Assembly: GCF_003426025.1 (NCBI RefSeq)
Contig: NZ_QJSH01000001.1
Span: forward strand, 310,001-374,000
Direction: 5' to 3'
Source of the DNA: Paraliobacillus quinghaiensis
GTDB lineage: Bacteria > Bacillota > Bacilli > Bacillales > Amphibacillaceae
DNA length: 64,000 bases
Translations under genes and position numbers: made by a program
Shown here: positions 34,873 to 43,971 of the stretch, in pieces
Layout of the letters: every line of letters starts with the position of its first letter
Numbering within the stretch: position 1 is the stretch's first letter
The notes under the pieces: generated by a model
Told to the model about the DNA's origin: nothing
The model's input: the letters and a program-made list of their open reading frames with translations, nothing else
Databases searched by the model: none

Positions 34873-36210
34873 ATGTTAAAGAATACGAGAATAGAAAACA
34901 AAATATCATTAAAAAAATTACTTAAAGATACTCTAAAAGATAATAATGATTCCAAGTTTCAGACCTTAAATCTAAATAATAGTAAAGTTGAGTTAATTTA
35001 TATAAAGACTTTATGTGATACCACAAAAATTCAGGAATTATTAATAAAATCCTTCTTTGAATTAGAGAATGTTGATAAGTTTGAGGCATACGTTAAAAGT
35101 TTGGAAGGTTTTACAGTATACAAAAATGACCGAGATATTGTCAATAAACTATATGATGGTCATGTTGTTATATACACAGCTACTAATGTTTTGTTAATAC
35201 AAGTTAGAAATTATGAAAATTTAGGAGTTTTACAAGCAACAACAGAATCAACCATTCAAGGACCACAAAGTGCATTAAGTGAAGACCTTATTATCAATCT
35301 AAATTTAATCCGTCATAGATATCATAAAACTTCCCTTATGAATGAATCACTTAATCCAGTTGGCACTACTAATCAGATCAAAATAGAAATACTTTATGAT
35401 CAATCAATTGTCGATAATAATTTGGTCAAAAAAGTGAAAGAAAAGATTTCAACAATTGATAAAGATGTAATCCAAGGTGTTGGCGAAGTACAAAATGAGA
35501 TAAAGAAAGGTAAGGCATTATTCCCTACATATATGGTAACAGAACGTCCTGACCGAATCGCTTATAACCTCTCTAAAGGAAAGGTTATTATTCTGTTAGA
35601 AGGAAGCCCTTTCGCACTAATCGTCCCAGCGGTTTTTTTTGATTTCATGTCGTCCATGGAAGATTTATATCAAACATTTTGGATAAGTAAATTCTTAATT
35701 ATATTAAGATACATCGGATTATTTATTAGTATTTCCCTTCCTGCTTTATATGTCGCCATTACCGCATTTAATCCCGAATTGTTTCGTGTGCAGTTAGCAT
35801 TATCGATTGCAGGAAGCCGTATTGCGGTACCTTATCCCGCTTATTTAGAAGTTCTATTTATGTTAGTTATCATGGAAATGCTAATTGAATCTTCCATTCG
35901 CCTCCCAAAAACAATTGGACCAACAGCTACCACGGTAGGCGGTCTAATTCTTGGACAAGCATCAACAGATGCGGGTCTTGTTTCAAACATTATGATTATT
36001 ATAGTTGCTGCTGTTGCCATTTCCAACTTTGTCATTCCATTAAACGAGATGGGATCGGCTATTCGTGTCCTGAAGTATATTCTCTTGTTGGTTGCTACTA
36101 GCTTTGGAACGATAGGCGTTGTCGTTGGTCTATTAGGTATTTTATTGTACCTTATTCATTTAGATAGTTTTGATGAGCCATTTTTAAGAATTACAGGTAG
36201 TGAGAAGTAG
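34873..36210 (+). CDS. GerA-family germinant receptor subunit A (operon 2)
   Basis: A 445-residue spore inner-membrane protein with the same architecture as the copy at 25797: a soluble N-terminal half with TERPDRIAYNLSKGKVIILL, and C-terminal helices with SIAGSRIAVPYPAYLEVLFM and ESSIRLPKTIGPTATTVGG. The two copies are clearly diverged, so they probably respond to different germinants. The ATG follows TAGGAG. Operon order here is the normal A-B-C. Confidence 0.92.
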   Translation: MLKNTRIENKISLKKLLKDTLKDNNDSKFQTLNLNNSKVELIYIKTLCDTTKIQELLIKSFFELENVDKFEAYVKSLEGFTVYKNDRDIVNKLYDGHVVIYTATNVLLIQVRNYENLGVLQATTESTIQGPQSALSEDLIINLNLIRHRYHKTSLMNESLNPVGTTNQIKIEILYDQSIVDNNLVKKVKEKISTIDKDVIQGVGEVQNEIKKGKALFPTYMVTERPDRIAYNLSKGKVIILLEGSPFALIVPAVFFDFMSSMEDLYQTFWISKFLIILRYIGLFISISLPALYVAITAFNPELFRVQLALSIAGSRIAVPYPAYLEVLFMLVIMEMLIESSIRLPKTIGPTATTVGGLILGQASTDAGLVSNIMIIIVAAVAISNFVIPLNEMGSAIRVLKYILLLVATSFGTIGVVVGLLGILLYLIHLDSFDEPFLRITGSEK

Positions 36211-36234
36211 TAAGGTTCTTAAGGGGATGAAAAG

Positions 36235-37338
36235 TTGATACGATATTTTTTGTACTTGATGGTTATGAATATGGTTGTGAATGTTACTGCGTTTGTTCCA
36301 CGGATTATTATTGATGAACGATTTGAAGGATCAGTTATGGCAGTAATTATTGGTATCCCATTAACCGTTCTTCTTCTTTATTTTTTTACGAATGCTATGT
36401 TACGTTTTCCTGGTAAAGGACTACCAGAAATTCTTTTTCAACACACATCTAAGTGGTTTAATCGGCCTTCCCTTATTCTCTTGAGTATCCTATTTTTTTT
36501 CTCAGGCTGGATTTTATTATTGGCTTTCACTGATATCACGCGTACTTTTATAAATCCTGAAATGACGCGTTTTACAATCCTCACTATATTTTTACTTGTA
36601 GTAGGATTTGGGGTTTTGTTAAAAACAGAAAAGGTGCTATATGCATTAGAAATTTTAACTCTCATTAGCTTACCTTTTATATTAGTTATCTTTTTCAAAG
36701 CATATACAAGCCCCTATTTAAATTGGGATTCCATACGAGTGGTATTTACGCATGTAAATGAATTGCCAACCTTGTCTTCTTTAGGATCTGTGACATTTAG
36801 TCTGTATGGCTTTTATAATATTTCTATCTACAATCGTGTTTTCAAGGGGGAGATTAAAAAAATAAATATTTGGTGGACCATGGCAATAATTATTTTAGGA
36901 TATGTTAATGCCTTCACTTCTGGTTTTATTCCAATTGGATTTAATGGCACCAGTGGTGTAGAGGATTTTATTTATCCTTGGATCTCAACAAGCGATTCAT
37001 TAAGAATGGAATATGGTTTTGTTGAGCGTATCATTTATATAACGCTTTTATTATTTATCGGAGCGTCGCTAATTATGGTGATTACTATCTGGCATGTTGG
37101 ATTAAAACTTCTATTAAGTTTATTTGCACCTTCGAAAGAAACAAGGTTAAAAACACGTATTCTATCAAGGAGTATAGTTACTTTACTAATAATTGTCACC
37201 TATATAACAGGTACACGAATAGACGCAAGACAACTGCTCGAGTTAACAAAGTTATATTACATTATCTTGATCCCAATCTCTATTTTTTTTACTATAATCG
37301 TTTCTTGGATAGCTTGGGGGAAAAAACATGAAACATAA
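36235..37338 (+). CDS. GerB-family germinant receptor subunit B (operon 2)
   Basis: A 367-residue permease-like spore germination protein with about ten helices. The start region MNMVVNVTAFVPRIIIDER and the GFVERIIYITLLLFIGASLI stretch near residue 260 fit the family. The start is TTG with AAGGGGAT at the right distance. It overlaps gerC by 11 bases, so translation is coupled. Confidence 0.9.
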   Translation: MIRYFLYLMVMNMVVNVTAFVPRIIIDERFEGSVMAVIIGIPLTVLLLYFFTNAMLRFPGKGLPEILFQHTSKWFNRPSLILLSILFFFSGWILLLAFTDITRTFINPEMTRFTILTIFLLVVGFGVLLKTEKVLYALEILTLISLPFILVIFFKAYTSPYLNWDSIRVVFTHVNELPTLSSLGSVTFSLYGFYNISIYNRVFKGEIKKINIWWTMAIIILGYVNAFTSGFIPIGFNGTSGVEDFIYPWISTSDSLRMEYGFVERIIYITLLLFIGASLIMVITIWHVGLKLLLSLFAPSKETRLKTRILSRSIVTLLIIVTYITGTRIDARQLLELTKLYYIILIPISIFFTIIVSWIAWGKKHET

Positions 37339-38425
37339 GGTGCTATTTCTTTTTATAGGATTCTTTTTAATATTGACTGGTTGTAATGGTTATAAAGATA
37401 TTGATAAACGTTTTTTTGTAGTAGAAATGGGTTTAGATCATGCTACGCAAAAAGATAACAAGTATGCAGTGACACTAAAATTAGCAATAGCTAGTGCAGA
37501 CACAGAAACAATGGGTAGTGAATCCTATATTGTAATAAAAGAAGGAAAAACAATTTCAGAAGCAGTCAAAAAATTAAAAGCAAATGTTGATAAAGAATTG
37601 GACTTTGGACATACAAAAGTAATCATTATCGGTGAGGAAATTGCAAAAGAAGGATTAATCGATGTAATGGATTGGTTTGATCGAAGAAGAGATATACAGC
37701 AAATTTCTTATATTGGTATAGGAAAACCTAATGCGCAAAAAATTATTGATGTTAAACCAAAATTTGAACGTATTCCCGGGAATTTTCTTTTCTTGATATT
37801 TGGTAACACAGGAACAGAAAGCCCCTCAATAACATTACAATATTTGTTTGATCTAAGGCGACGATTAACAGAAAATGGTTTGGATCCCATAATTCCTGTT
37901 GTTGAACCCTCACAGGAATCTTTTGCTGTTGATCATGCTTCTATTTTTTATAATGGAAAACTTGCACTTGAATTAAGTGAAGAAGAAACCGTATTATATA
38001 ATGCTTTAGAAAGAGAATATCCAAAAGTTCAACTGCAGATAGAAAATGAGGAAGAAATTTTTAACATTAGCTCAAAGGTATTAAATGCTAAATATAAGAT
38101 TGATACAACTAATGGTTCCTCTCCTTCTATCGACTTTGAAATTGAAATTGAAGGATCTATTGAAGAAACAACAGAACAAATAAAGGAAGACAACTTACCA
38201 AAGTACGAGAAATTAGCTAGAGAAAGTGTAAAAGAAAGAATCGAAAAACTTTTAACCAAATTCCAAGAAGAGAGAGTTGATCCATTTGGTTTTGGATTGC
38301 GATACCGCGCTACTAACATTGGTGATGAGGAGGAAAAATGGCAAAAGTGGCTATCTCTATATCCTGAGGTAACATTTAAAGTAAATGTAAAAGTAAAGTT
38401 ATTTGGAACAGGAGTAATTCAATAG
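37328..38425 (+). CDS. GerC-family germinant receptor lipoprotein (operon 2)
   Basis: A 365-residue lipoprotein with lipobox ILTGCNG near residue 18 and the GerC-type body (KRFFVVEMGLDHA, VIIIGEEIAKEGLIDVMDWF, and the ending VDPFGFGLRYRATN followed by the W-rich tail). Unlike the copy at 27263 its C-terminus is intact. Completes the A-B-C receptor. No terminator is evident before the next gene. Confidence 0.92.
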   Translation: MKHKVLFLFIGFFLILTGCNGYKDIDKRFFVVEMGLDHATQKDNKYAVTLKLAIASADTETMGSESYIVIKEGKTISEAVKKLKANVDKELDFGHTKVIIIGEEIAKEGLIDVMDWFDRRRDIQQISYIGIGKPNAQKIIDVKPKFERIPGNFLFLIFGNTGTESPSITLQYLFDLRRRLTENGLDPIIPVVEPSQESFAVDHASIFYNGKLALELSEEETVLYNALEREYPKVQLQIENEEEIFNISSKVLNAKYKIDTTNGSSPSIDFEIEIEGSIEETTEQIKEDNLPKYEKLARESVKERIEKLLTKFQEERVDPFGFGLRYRATNIGDEEEKWQKWLSLYPEVTFKVNVKVKLFGTGVIQ

Positions 38426-38490
38426 ATGCTAAAAGACAAGGCCAAAGTCAATTTCTCGAATTAAATTATACGAAAGAAAGGAAAATCAAC

Positions 38491-39267
38491 ATGTATTATA
38501 TAAAATTTGTATTTCTTTTTATACCCTTTATAATAATGTTCGTACTTACTGCACCTGTGAAGGCAGAACCGGATTGGTCTTATTCAGGTGAAACAGGACC
38601 AAATTTTTGGGGGGATTTAGATTCGGCTTATCAAACATGTTCAAAAGGCGCTAATCAGTCTCCAATAAATATTGATACAACAAATGTAATTAGAAATGCA
38701 AAATTAAAATTAGGAAATATTCAATTTCATTATAAACCATCACACTTAACACTAACAAATAACGGAAAAACTATTGTTGCAGTACCCGACAAACAAGAAA
38801 ATACATTATTAATTGGGAATGAAAAGTATTTTTTAAAACAGCTACATTTTCACCACCAAAGTGAACATGAATTAGATCATAAGAAATTCCCATTAGAAAT
38901 TCATTTTGTACACAAAAACAAAAAAGGAGAAATAGTAGTTGTAGGGGTCTTTGTTGAGGAGGGAACGAGCAACACAGCAAGTAAGAAACTTTTTGAATCA
39001 CTTCCACAAAAGAAGGGGTCTAAAAAAGTTTTAAAAGAAGATGTGAATTTATTAAACCTGTTACCAAAAGACAGAAGCTTGTATATGTATGATGGTTCCT
39101 TAACCACACCGCCATGTACAGAAGATGTTAAATGGCTTCTATTTAAAGAACAGATCGAAATATCAACAGAACTAATCAAGGAATTTGCAGATTTGTATCC
39201 TGCTAATTACCGACCTTTACAAAATCTAAATGACAGAAAAGTTTATTTTATAAAGGATAAAGAATAA
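38491..39267 (+). CDS. Secreted alpha-type carbonic anhydrase
   Basis: A 258-residue exported zinc enzyme interconverting CO2 and bicarbonate. A signal peptide (about 1-26, ending VKAEPDW) precedes the alpha-CA domain. The three zinc ligands are in LKQLHFHHQSEH (HFH) and EIHFVHKN, and the core also shows SPINID and YDGSLTTPPC. The gene starts 65 bases after gerC without a visible terminator between, so it may be read through from the ger operon. A strong terminator follows it. Confidence 0.92.
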   Translation: MYYIKFVFLFIPFIIMFVLTAPVKAEPDWSYSGETGPNFWGDLDSAYQTCSKGANQSPINIDTTNVIRNAKLKLGNIQFHYKPSHLTLTNNGKTIVAVPDKQENTLLIGNEKYFLKQLHFHHQSEHELDHKKFPLEIHFVHKNKKGEIVVVGVFVEEGTSNTASKKLFESLPQKKGSKKVLKEDVNLLNLLPKDRSLYMYDGSLTTPPCTEDVKWLLFKEQIEISTELIKEFADLYPANYRPLQNLNDRKVYFIKDKE

Positions 39268-39296
39268 AGAATAGTGACAATAACCGCGTATTATTT

Positions 39297-39334
39297 ATTA
39301 AAAGAACCTTCCCATCTGAGAAGGTTCTTTTAAT
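39297..39334 (+). terminator. Terminator after the carbonic anhydrase gene
   Basis: ATTAAAAGAACCTT (39297-39310) pairs perfectly with AAGGTTCTTTTAAT (39321-39334). Confidence 0.85.
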
Positions 39335-39378
39335 AATGTCTGATCCATTAATCTAAAAGTTTTAATATTTTTTGTTAA

Positions 39379-39717
39379 CTAAAAGAAACCAGGTTTATTT
39401 CCGAAATCTCCATAGCCTGGATTTCCAAATCCTTTATTATAGCCTGGTCCGTATCCTGGGCCACCATAGTACCCTGGCCCATAACCAGCGCCATAGCCAG
39501 GACCGTATCCACCAAATCCAGGACCATAGCCAGCACCGTATCCTGGTCCATAGCCACCAAATCCAGGGCCATCAAATAACTCTCCACCTAAATAACCTAA
39601 ACCCGCACCAATTAAGCCTGATGCTAATGGACTGATACCATAAAAACCTGGACCAAATCTTTGATCCTGAGGTGGCATTTGTTGATATATAGGGCCATTC
39701 CTTCTCATTCCATACAT
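39379..39717 (-). CDS. Glycine/tyrosine-rich repeat protein, probably spore-coat-like
   Basis: A 112-residue protein. After a Met/Pro-rich start and a short hydrophobic stretch (SPLASGLIGAGLGYLGG), residues about 52-95 consist of tandem copies of a 15-residue unit, GPGFGGYGPGYGAGY, and degenerate continuations. AAGGAG precedes the ATG. The composition resembles Bacillaceae coat or surface proteins; the role is inferred. The repeat unit is 45 bp and nearly identical between copies, so unit number may vary among strains. Confidence 0.8.
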   Translation of the reverse strand: MYGMRRNGPIYQQMPPQDQRFGPGFYGISPLASGLIGAGLGYLGGELFDGPGFGGYGPGYGAGYGPGFGGYGPGYGAGYGPGYYGGPGYGPGYNKGFGNPGYGDFGNKPGFF

Positions 39718-39987
39718 AATAAATTCTCCTTTTCACATAGTTAACCTGTGATATTGGTCTATTCACTTTCACTATAGTGTATGGTGTTGAGGTCAAAATG
39801 GACTGGGCAAATTGTTCAGATTTTAGCCATCTCTATATAAAAACGATCACAGAATAATTATATTAACCTACCCGCTTCGACCTGAAGATAATTCACATAT
39901 AACATTAAGCAAAAAGCCTATTCCACTAACGCCTACAGATGCATACAATGTAATTGTGAGCGCGAAAAAGTTTTGGGAGGAATAAAT

Positions 39988-40416
39988 TTGCATACACAAA
40001 ATAACTGGAATATGTATGAACAGCAACCTGTAGCAAATCAGCAACAGAATAATTGGAATACGTATGAGCAACAACCTGTGACAAATCAAAACCCTCATTT
40101 AGGGCTACTGAATACTGTACAAGATTGTGCAGTCACATGTGAGGAAATGACTACAATGTTACATGAATCTGAAAATCTATATAATAGAGGGATTCAATTA
40201 AGTCATTTAAGAGATTGTGCAGATATCTGTGCATTAATGGTAAAGTACCTTGCGCGGTCTAGCCATTTTTCAAAAGCACTTGCAGGATTTTGTGCGTATG
40301 TTTGTGAAATTTGCGGAAATACATGCCTACAATTCCCTGATCAAGAGTCGCAAAGGTGTGGCCATATATGCTTAGGGTGCGCTAAAGAATGTAAACAGTT
40401 TGCCGGAACACGATAA
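39988..40416 (+). CDS. Csp-type four-helix-bundle copper-binding protein (YhjQ-like)
   Basis: A 142-residue Cys-rich protein. The C-terminal about 105 residues match the DUF326 copper storage family: Cys pairs spaced along helices (QDCAVTCEEM, RDCADICALM, CAYVCEICGNTC, CGHICLGCAKEC). The N-terminal about 35 residues hold a tandem duplication, NNWNMYEQQPVANQ and NNWNTYEQQPVTNQ. I start at TTG 39988, because the TTG at 39973 overlaps the GGGAGG ribosome site. It likely binds Cu(I); related proteins occur in spores. Confidence 0.87.
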   Translation: MHTQNNWNMYEQQPVANQQQNNWNTYEQQPVTNQNPHLGLLNTVQDCAVTCEEMTTMLHESENLYNRGIQLSHLRDCADICALMVKYLARSSHFSKALAGFCAYVCEICGNTCLQFPDQESQRCGHICLGCAKECKQFAGTR

Positions 40417-40424
40417 AACCATTT

Positions 40425-40456
40425 AAAAACGAGCAAAATATTTTTGCTCGTTTTTT
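40425..40456. terminator. Bidirectional terminator, copper protein / ABC operon
   Basis: AAAAACGAGCAAAA (40425-40438) pairs with TTTTTGCTCGTTTTT (40441 onward), ending in T on both strands between two convergent transcripts. Confidence 0.85.
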
Positions 40457-40472
40457 GTATAAACTAGGATGG

Positions 40473-41630
40473 TTAATCAAAGCGAACTCTTGTTATACCT
40501 ACCCCTAAGAACACAATTGCAAATGCTAACAGAATACCAATAGGTTCGACAATATCAATTATTGAACCACCTCTTACCATCAACTCCATTAAGCCTTCTA
40601 ATGCCCAAAATTGTGGTACAAACCTTGCTACTTCCTGCATGAAATTTGGAACGATCTCCAATGGCCAATAGACACCAGCAAGCATGCATGTTGAGATTAT
40701 TACTAGGTTACCAAATACAGCTTGTTGTTCCGATGTTTTAACAAATCCTGCAATAAATAAGCTAATACCAATCGTACAAATTAGTAGTGCAGAGATCAGT
40801 ATAATATTAGCGACTATATTTCCCCAAGTAATGTTAAAAATGATTGTAGATACTGCCATCAGAATTCCAAATTGTACCCATCCGATTAAAAAAAAGCCAA
40901 GTAAATAGCCCAACAATAATTCCAATCTTGATGTGGGTGTTGCCATCAATCGGTACCATACACCAGTTTGTTTCGCTTCTAAAATAACTCCGGTGCTACT
41001 CAGCATTGCCATCATTACAAACATAATAGTGAATCCTGCAGAACGTGCGCTCATGTTTTGCATTCCAGCCATTTCCGAATTTTTGGTTATCATTTCTGTT
41101 TTTAGTCCACTTGATGTTTTTAATTCATTTGAAATCTTTGTGTTTATTCCTTCCCAACTATCACCTGTCAAACTACTATAAACGGTTGAAGCTTTTGTAC
41201 TAATCATGATTTTTTGTAAACTGTTATGAAGAACTTGTTTTATCATAACAGCACCATTATATTCAGGTGAATGTTTAAACATTATATTTAATTTTTCTTC
41301 GTTTAGTAAGTGTTTTTCAAACCCTTTCTCAATTAAAATATAACCTGTTATCTTATGGTCACTTAGATCGGATGCAGCTCGATCTTCGTCGGTAAAGTTG
41401 AGTTTCATTACATCTTTAGCTTGAATTTCATCTATATAATTATTTGCCAACGTTGAGTTATCGTTATTAACAATAGTAATAGTTGGTTTTACCTGTTCCC
41501 CTCCACTTAATAAGCTTCCAAAAATTAATGTAAATAATAACGGCATACCAAACATGATGATATAGGACTGTGGCTTCTTAAAAATTCTCTTTAATTCAAA
41601 CATAGCGACTGTGGCTATTTTTCTAATCAT
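40473..41630 (-). CDS. ABC-2 type exporter permease (second)
   Basis: A 385-residue permease: one N-terminal helix (about 20-42), a large extracytoplasmic loop (about 45-200) and five C-terminal helices, including ARSAGFTIMFVMMAMLSSTG and the WYRLMATPTSRLELLLGYLL motif. It is the last gene of an ATPase-permease-permease operon. I start at ATG 41630; a GTG three codons earlier is crowded by its ribosome site. Substrate unknown, typically a drug, lipid or peptide in such systems. Confidence 0.87.
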   Translation of the reverse strand: MIRKIATVAMFELKRIFKKPQSYIIMFGMPLLFTLIFGSLLSGGEQVKPTITIVNNDNSTLANNYIDEIQAKDVMKLNFTDEDRAASDLSDHKITGYILIEKGFEKHLLNEEKLNIMFKHSPEYNGAVMIKQVLHNSLQKIMISTKASTVYSSLTGDSWEGINTKISNELKTSSGLKTEMITKNSEMAGMQNMSARSAGFTIMFVMMAMLSSTGVILEAKQTGVWYRLMATPTSRLELLLGYLLGFFLIGWVQFGILMAVSTIIFNITWGNIVANIILISALLICTIGISLFIAGFVKTSEQQAVFGNLVIISTCMLAGVYWPLEIVPNFMQEVARFVPQFWALEGLMELMVRGGSIIDIVEPIGILLAFAIVFLGVGITRVRFD

Positions 41631-41642
41631 TTTCCTCACTCC

Positions 41643-42857
41643 TCATCTAACCCTTAATCTTAATGAACCGATCATTAATGATGCAACGCCAATTAACAGT
41701 AGTACAGTTATTGGTAAAACCAATGCACCCCATGTAGTTCCATTCATCACTTCTAGTAAGCTATCCAAAAACCATTTATTGGGTGCAATATTTGCGACTA
41801 GTTGCAATTTTTCTGGAAATGCACCAATCGGAATCATTGAACCGCCTAATAGTGCAAATATTTGGACCCCAATACCACCAACAGTGTCCGCCGTTTTTTC
41901 TTCTACTATTAAACCTGCAATTATCATCGCTATACCGGAAACTGCAATACAATAACTTAAACCAATTACTAAGGTTTGGAATAAATTGCTCCCCCAACCT
42001 ACTCCTAACAAATAATGTGTAGCTAATATAAAGACACTAAACTGCAGAAAAGATACATAAAAAGTCCCCAGAAATTTTCCTATAATGATGGAATTTAACC
42101 TGACCGGGCTACTCATCAACCGTGCTAGTGTTTCAATATTACGTTCCTGTATAATAGACTTAGCACCGATTGTAGCGTTAAATAATACAAACATGGCTCC
42201 CATTGCAGCTGCGTAGTATTGCATTCCAGATATAGGTGTCTTACCATCCTCTTCTGCAGTTACTACGTTCATTTCTGAATCTGCTACTGCCACCAATTGA
42301 TTGCTTACATCACCTACTATTTCACGAACATTTATTTCTTGATCAGTTACAGGTGCTATCATCGCTAGTTCTTGTGAAAATACCTGAGTAGCTGTTGAAA
42401 TAGATGCAATACGGTCAATAAACGACATAGTAATTGATTCAACGATAGATGATTGTAACTGTTTACTCGGATCAGTAAATACCATTACATCTTTCTCTTC
42501 TCCATTTTGTAAACCTTCACCCCATCCTTTAGGAATAACTAATCCAAGATCTACTGTTTGATTTTCAATATCTATTTTCAGATCGGATTGACTAGAGAAC
42601 TTTTTTAACGTTATACTTTCGCTTAAGATATCCCCTTGTAACACTTCTTCAACAAACTGATCTGTTATTTCGTTTTGATCATGTAATACAATACCAAGTT
42701 CTGTATGGGGCATAGACACTGTATCAGCAAACATGCCACTAAGTGCAGAGCCAAGTATTGCAGTTAATATAATTGGCATTAATAATAAACTAATAAACCC
42801 TTTTTTATCACTTAAACGGACTTTAAGATCCTTAAAAGCAATTGTGAAAAATTTCAT
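41643..42857 (-). CDS. ABC-2 type exporter permease (first)
   Basis: A 404-residue paralogue of the following permease with the same layout: N-terminal helix with FISLLLMPIILTAILGSALSG, large loop (about 45-215), then helices with YYAAAMGAMFVLFNATIGA and ETLARLMSSPVRLNSIIIGK. ATG 42857 is preferred because AGGAGGTGG lies just upstream. The two permeases probably form a heterodimer with two copies of the ATPase. Confidence 0.87.
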   Translation of the reverse strand: MKFFTIAFKDLKVRLSDKKGFISLLLMPIILTAILGSALSGMFADTVSMPHTELGIVLHDQNEITDQFVEEVLQGDILSESITLKKFSSQSDLKIDIENQTVDLGLVIPKGWGEGLQNGEEKDVMVFTDPSKQLQSSIVESITMSFIDRIASISTATQVFSQELAMIAPVTDQEINVREIVGDVSNQLVAVADSEMNVVTAEEDGKTPISGMQYYAAAMGAMFVLFNATIGAKSIIQERNIETLARLMSSPVRLNSIIIGKFLGTFYVSFLQFSVFILATHYLLGVGWGSNLFQTLVIGLSYCIAVSGIAMIIAGLIVEEKTADTVGGIGVQIFALLGGSMIPIGAFPEKLQLVANIAPNKWFLDSLLEVMNGTTWGALVLPITVLLLIGVASLMIGSLRLRVR

Positions 42858-42872
42858 TGTAAATTCCACCTC

Positions 42873-43811
42873 CTAATCTCGTAATGTACGTCCTGTTAAT
42901 TGTAAGAATAACGATTCAAGGTTAGGCTCTTGTACTTCAACAGCTAGTACTTTGATCCCATGGTTAACCGCTGTTGTTACAATCTCACCCATCGTTTCAT
43001 GTGCTTCGTTAACATATATCTCAAGTTTGGTTTCGTTTTGTTTTGATACAATATGCTTCACATTTTTTATCTCGTTTATTGAATCGATTCCTTGTTCTGT
43101 CTTGTTTTCCACATCTAAATGTACAACAGAACCACCAGCCAAACGATTGCAAAGTTCCTTTTGTGTACCTAACGCAATTACTTCACCATTGTCGATAATT
43201 CCAATACGATCACATAAATACTCTACTTCTTCCATGTAATGACTAGTATAAATAATCGTTTTACCACTCTCATTTAACTTTTTCACTGTTTCTAAAATAT
43301 GATTCCTAGACTGAGGGTCTATACCTACTGTTGGTTCATCCATAATCAAAATTTCTGGTTCATGCATTAAAGCTGCACCAATGTTTATTCTTCGTTTCAT
43401 ACCACCAGAGAATGTTTCAATTCTATCTTTAGCCCGATCCTTCAAATCAACGAATTCCAACACTTCATTTACACGCTTAGATGCTTTCGCCCCTTTTAAT
43501 CCGTACATTTTCCCCCAAAACATTAAGTTATCTTTCGCTGACATCGTTGGATAAAGGGCAATTTCTTGTGGCACAATACCAATTTTTTGTTTTATGACTA
43601 ACGGAAACTTTTTTATTGATTGATTATTGACATATACCTCACCTTGATCATAACTAATGAGACCACATATCGTTGAAATTAATGTTGATTTACCAGCGCC
43701 ATTTGGTCCAAGTAGTCCAAAAGATTCTCCCTTATTTATCGTAAACGAGACATCTTTAACAATCTGTCTTTTTCCATAACTTTTCATTAAATGCTTTACT
43801 TCTAACATCAT
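42873..43811 (-). CDS. ABC transporter ATPase (DrrA-like)
   Basis: A 312-residue ATP-binding subunit: Walker A GPNGAGKST near residue 37, signature FSGGMKRR near 137, Walker B ILIMDEPTVGIDP, H-loop TSHYMEEVEYL, and an about 90-residue C-terminal extension common in DrrA-type exporters. It is first in the exporter operon, with its own leader (43812-43920) after the response-regulator terminator. Confidence 0.92.
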   Translation of the reverse strand: MMLEVKHLMKSYGKRQIVKDVSFTINKGESFGLLGPNGAGKSTLISTICGLISYDQGEVYVNNQSIKKFPLVIKQKIGIVPQEIALYPTMSAKDNLMFWGKMYGLKGAKASKRVNEVLEFVDLKDRAKDRIETFSGGMKRRINIGAALMHEPEILIMDEPTVGIDPQSRNHILETVKKLNESGKTIIYTSHYMEEVEYLCDRIGIIDNGEVIALGTQKELCNRLAGGSVVHLDVENKTEQGIDSINEIKNVKHIVSKQNETKLEIYVNEAHETMGEIVTTAVNHGIKVLAVEVQEPNLESLFLQLTGRTLRD

Positions 43812-43922
43812 TTATCACTCCTTATTAGAACTTACTATTAAATTTTTTTGTTTTGTTATTATAAATCCAGTATACGCTTTGTTTTTAAAAAACAAATCTA
43901 GCTAGCGATAGATTTTTGCAAT

Positions 43923-43949
43923 AAAAAAAGACAGCTAATTAGCTGTCTT
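43923..43949 (-). terminator. Terminator after the two-component operon
   Basis: AAGACAGCTAATTAGCTGTCTT (43928-43949) is a perfect 22-bp palindrome, which on the minus strand runs into T7. It separates the regulator genes from the exporter genes they probably control. Confidence 0.8.
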
Positions 43950-43971
43950 GCATGCGGTACTATGCCAAAAG

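Noticed and set aside
34731-34925. Plus-strand open frame overlapping the gerA start of operon 2
   Set aside because: No ribosome site, and it runs into gerA in another frame. The gerA ATG with TAGGAG is better supported.
39825-39984. Plus-strand open stretch ending IPLTPTDAYNVIVSAKKFWEE before the copper protein gene
   Set aside because: The sequence looks coding, but there is no ATG, GTG or TTG until very late and a stop lies just upstream. It could be a gene remnant; I could not support it as a gene.
39868-40098. Minus-strand hydrophobic open frame in the same area
   Set aside because: No ribosome site, and it overlaps the copper protein start; the repetitive hydrophobic residues come from the antisense of the duplicated N-terminal repeat.
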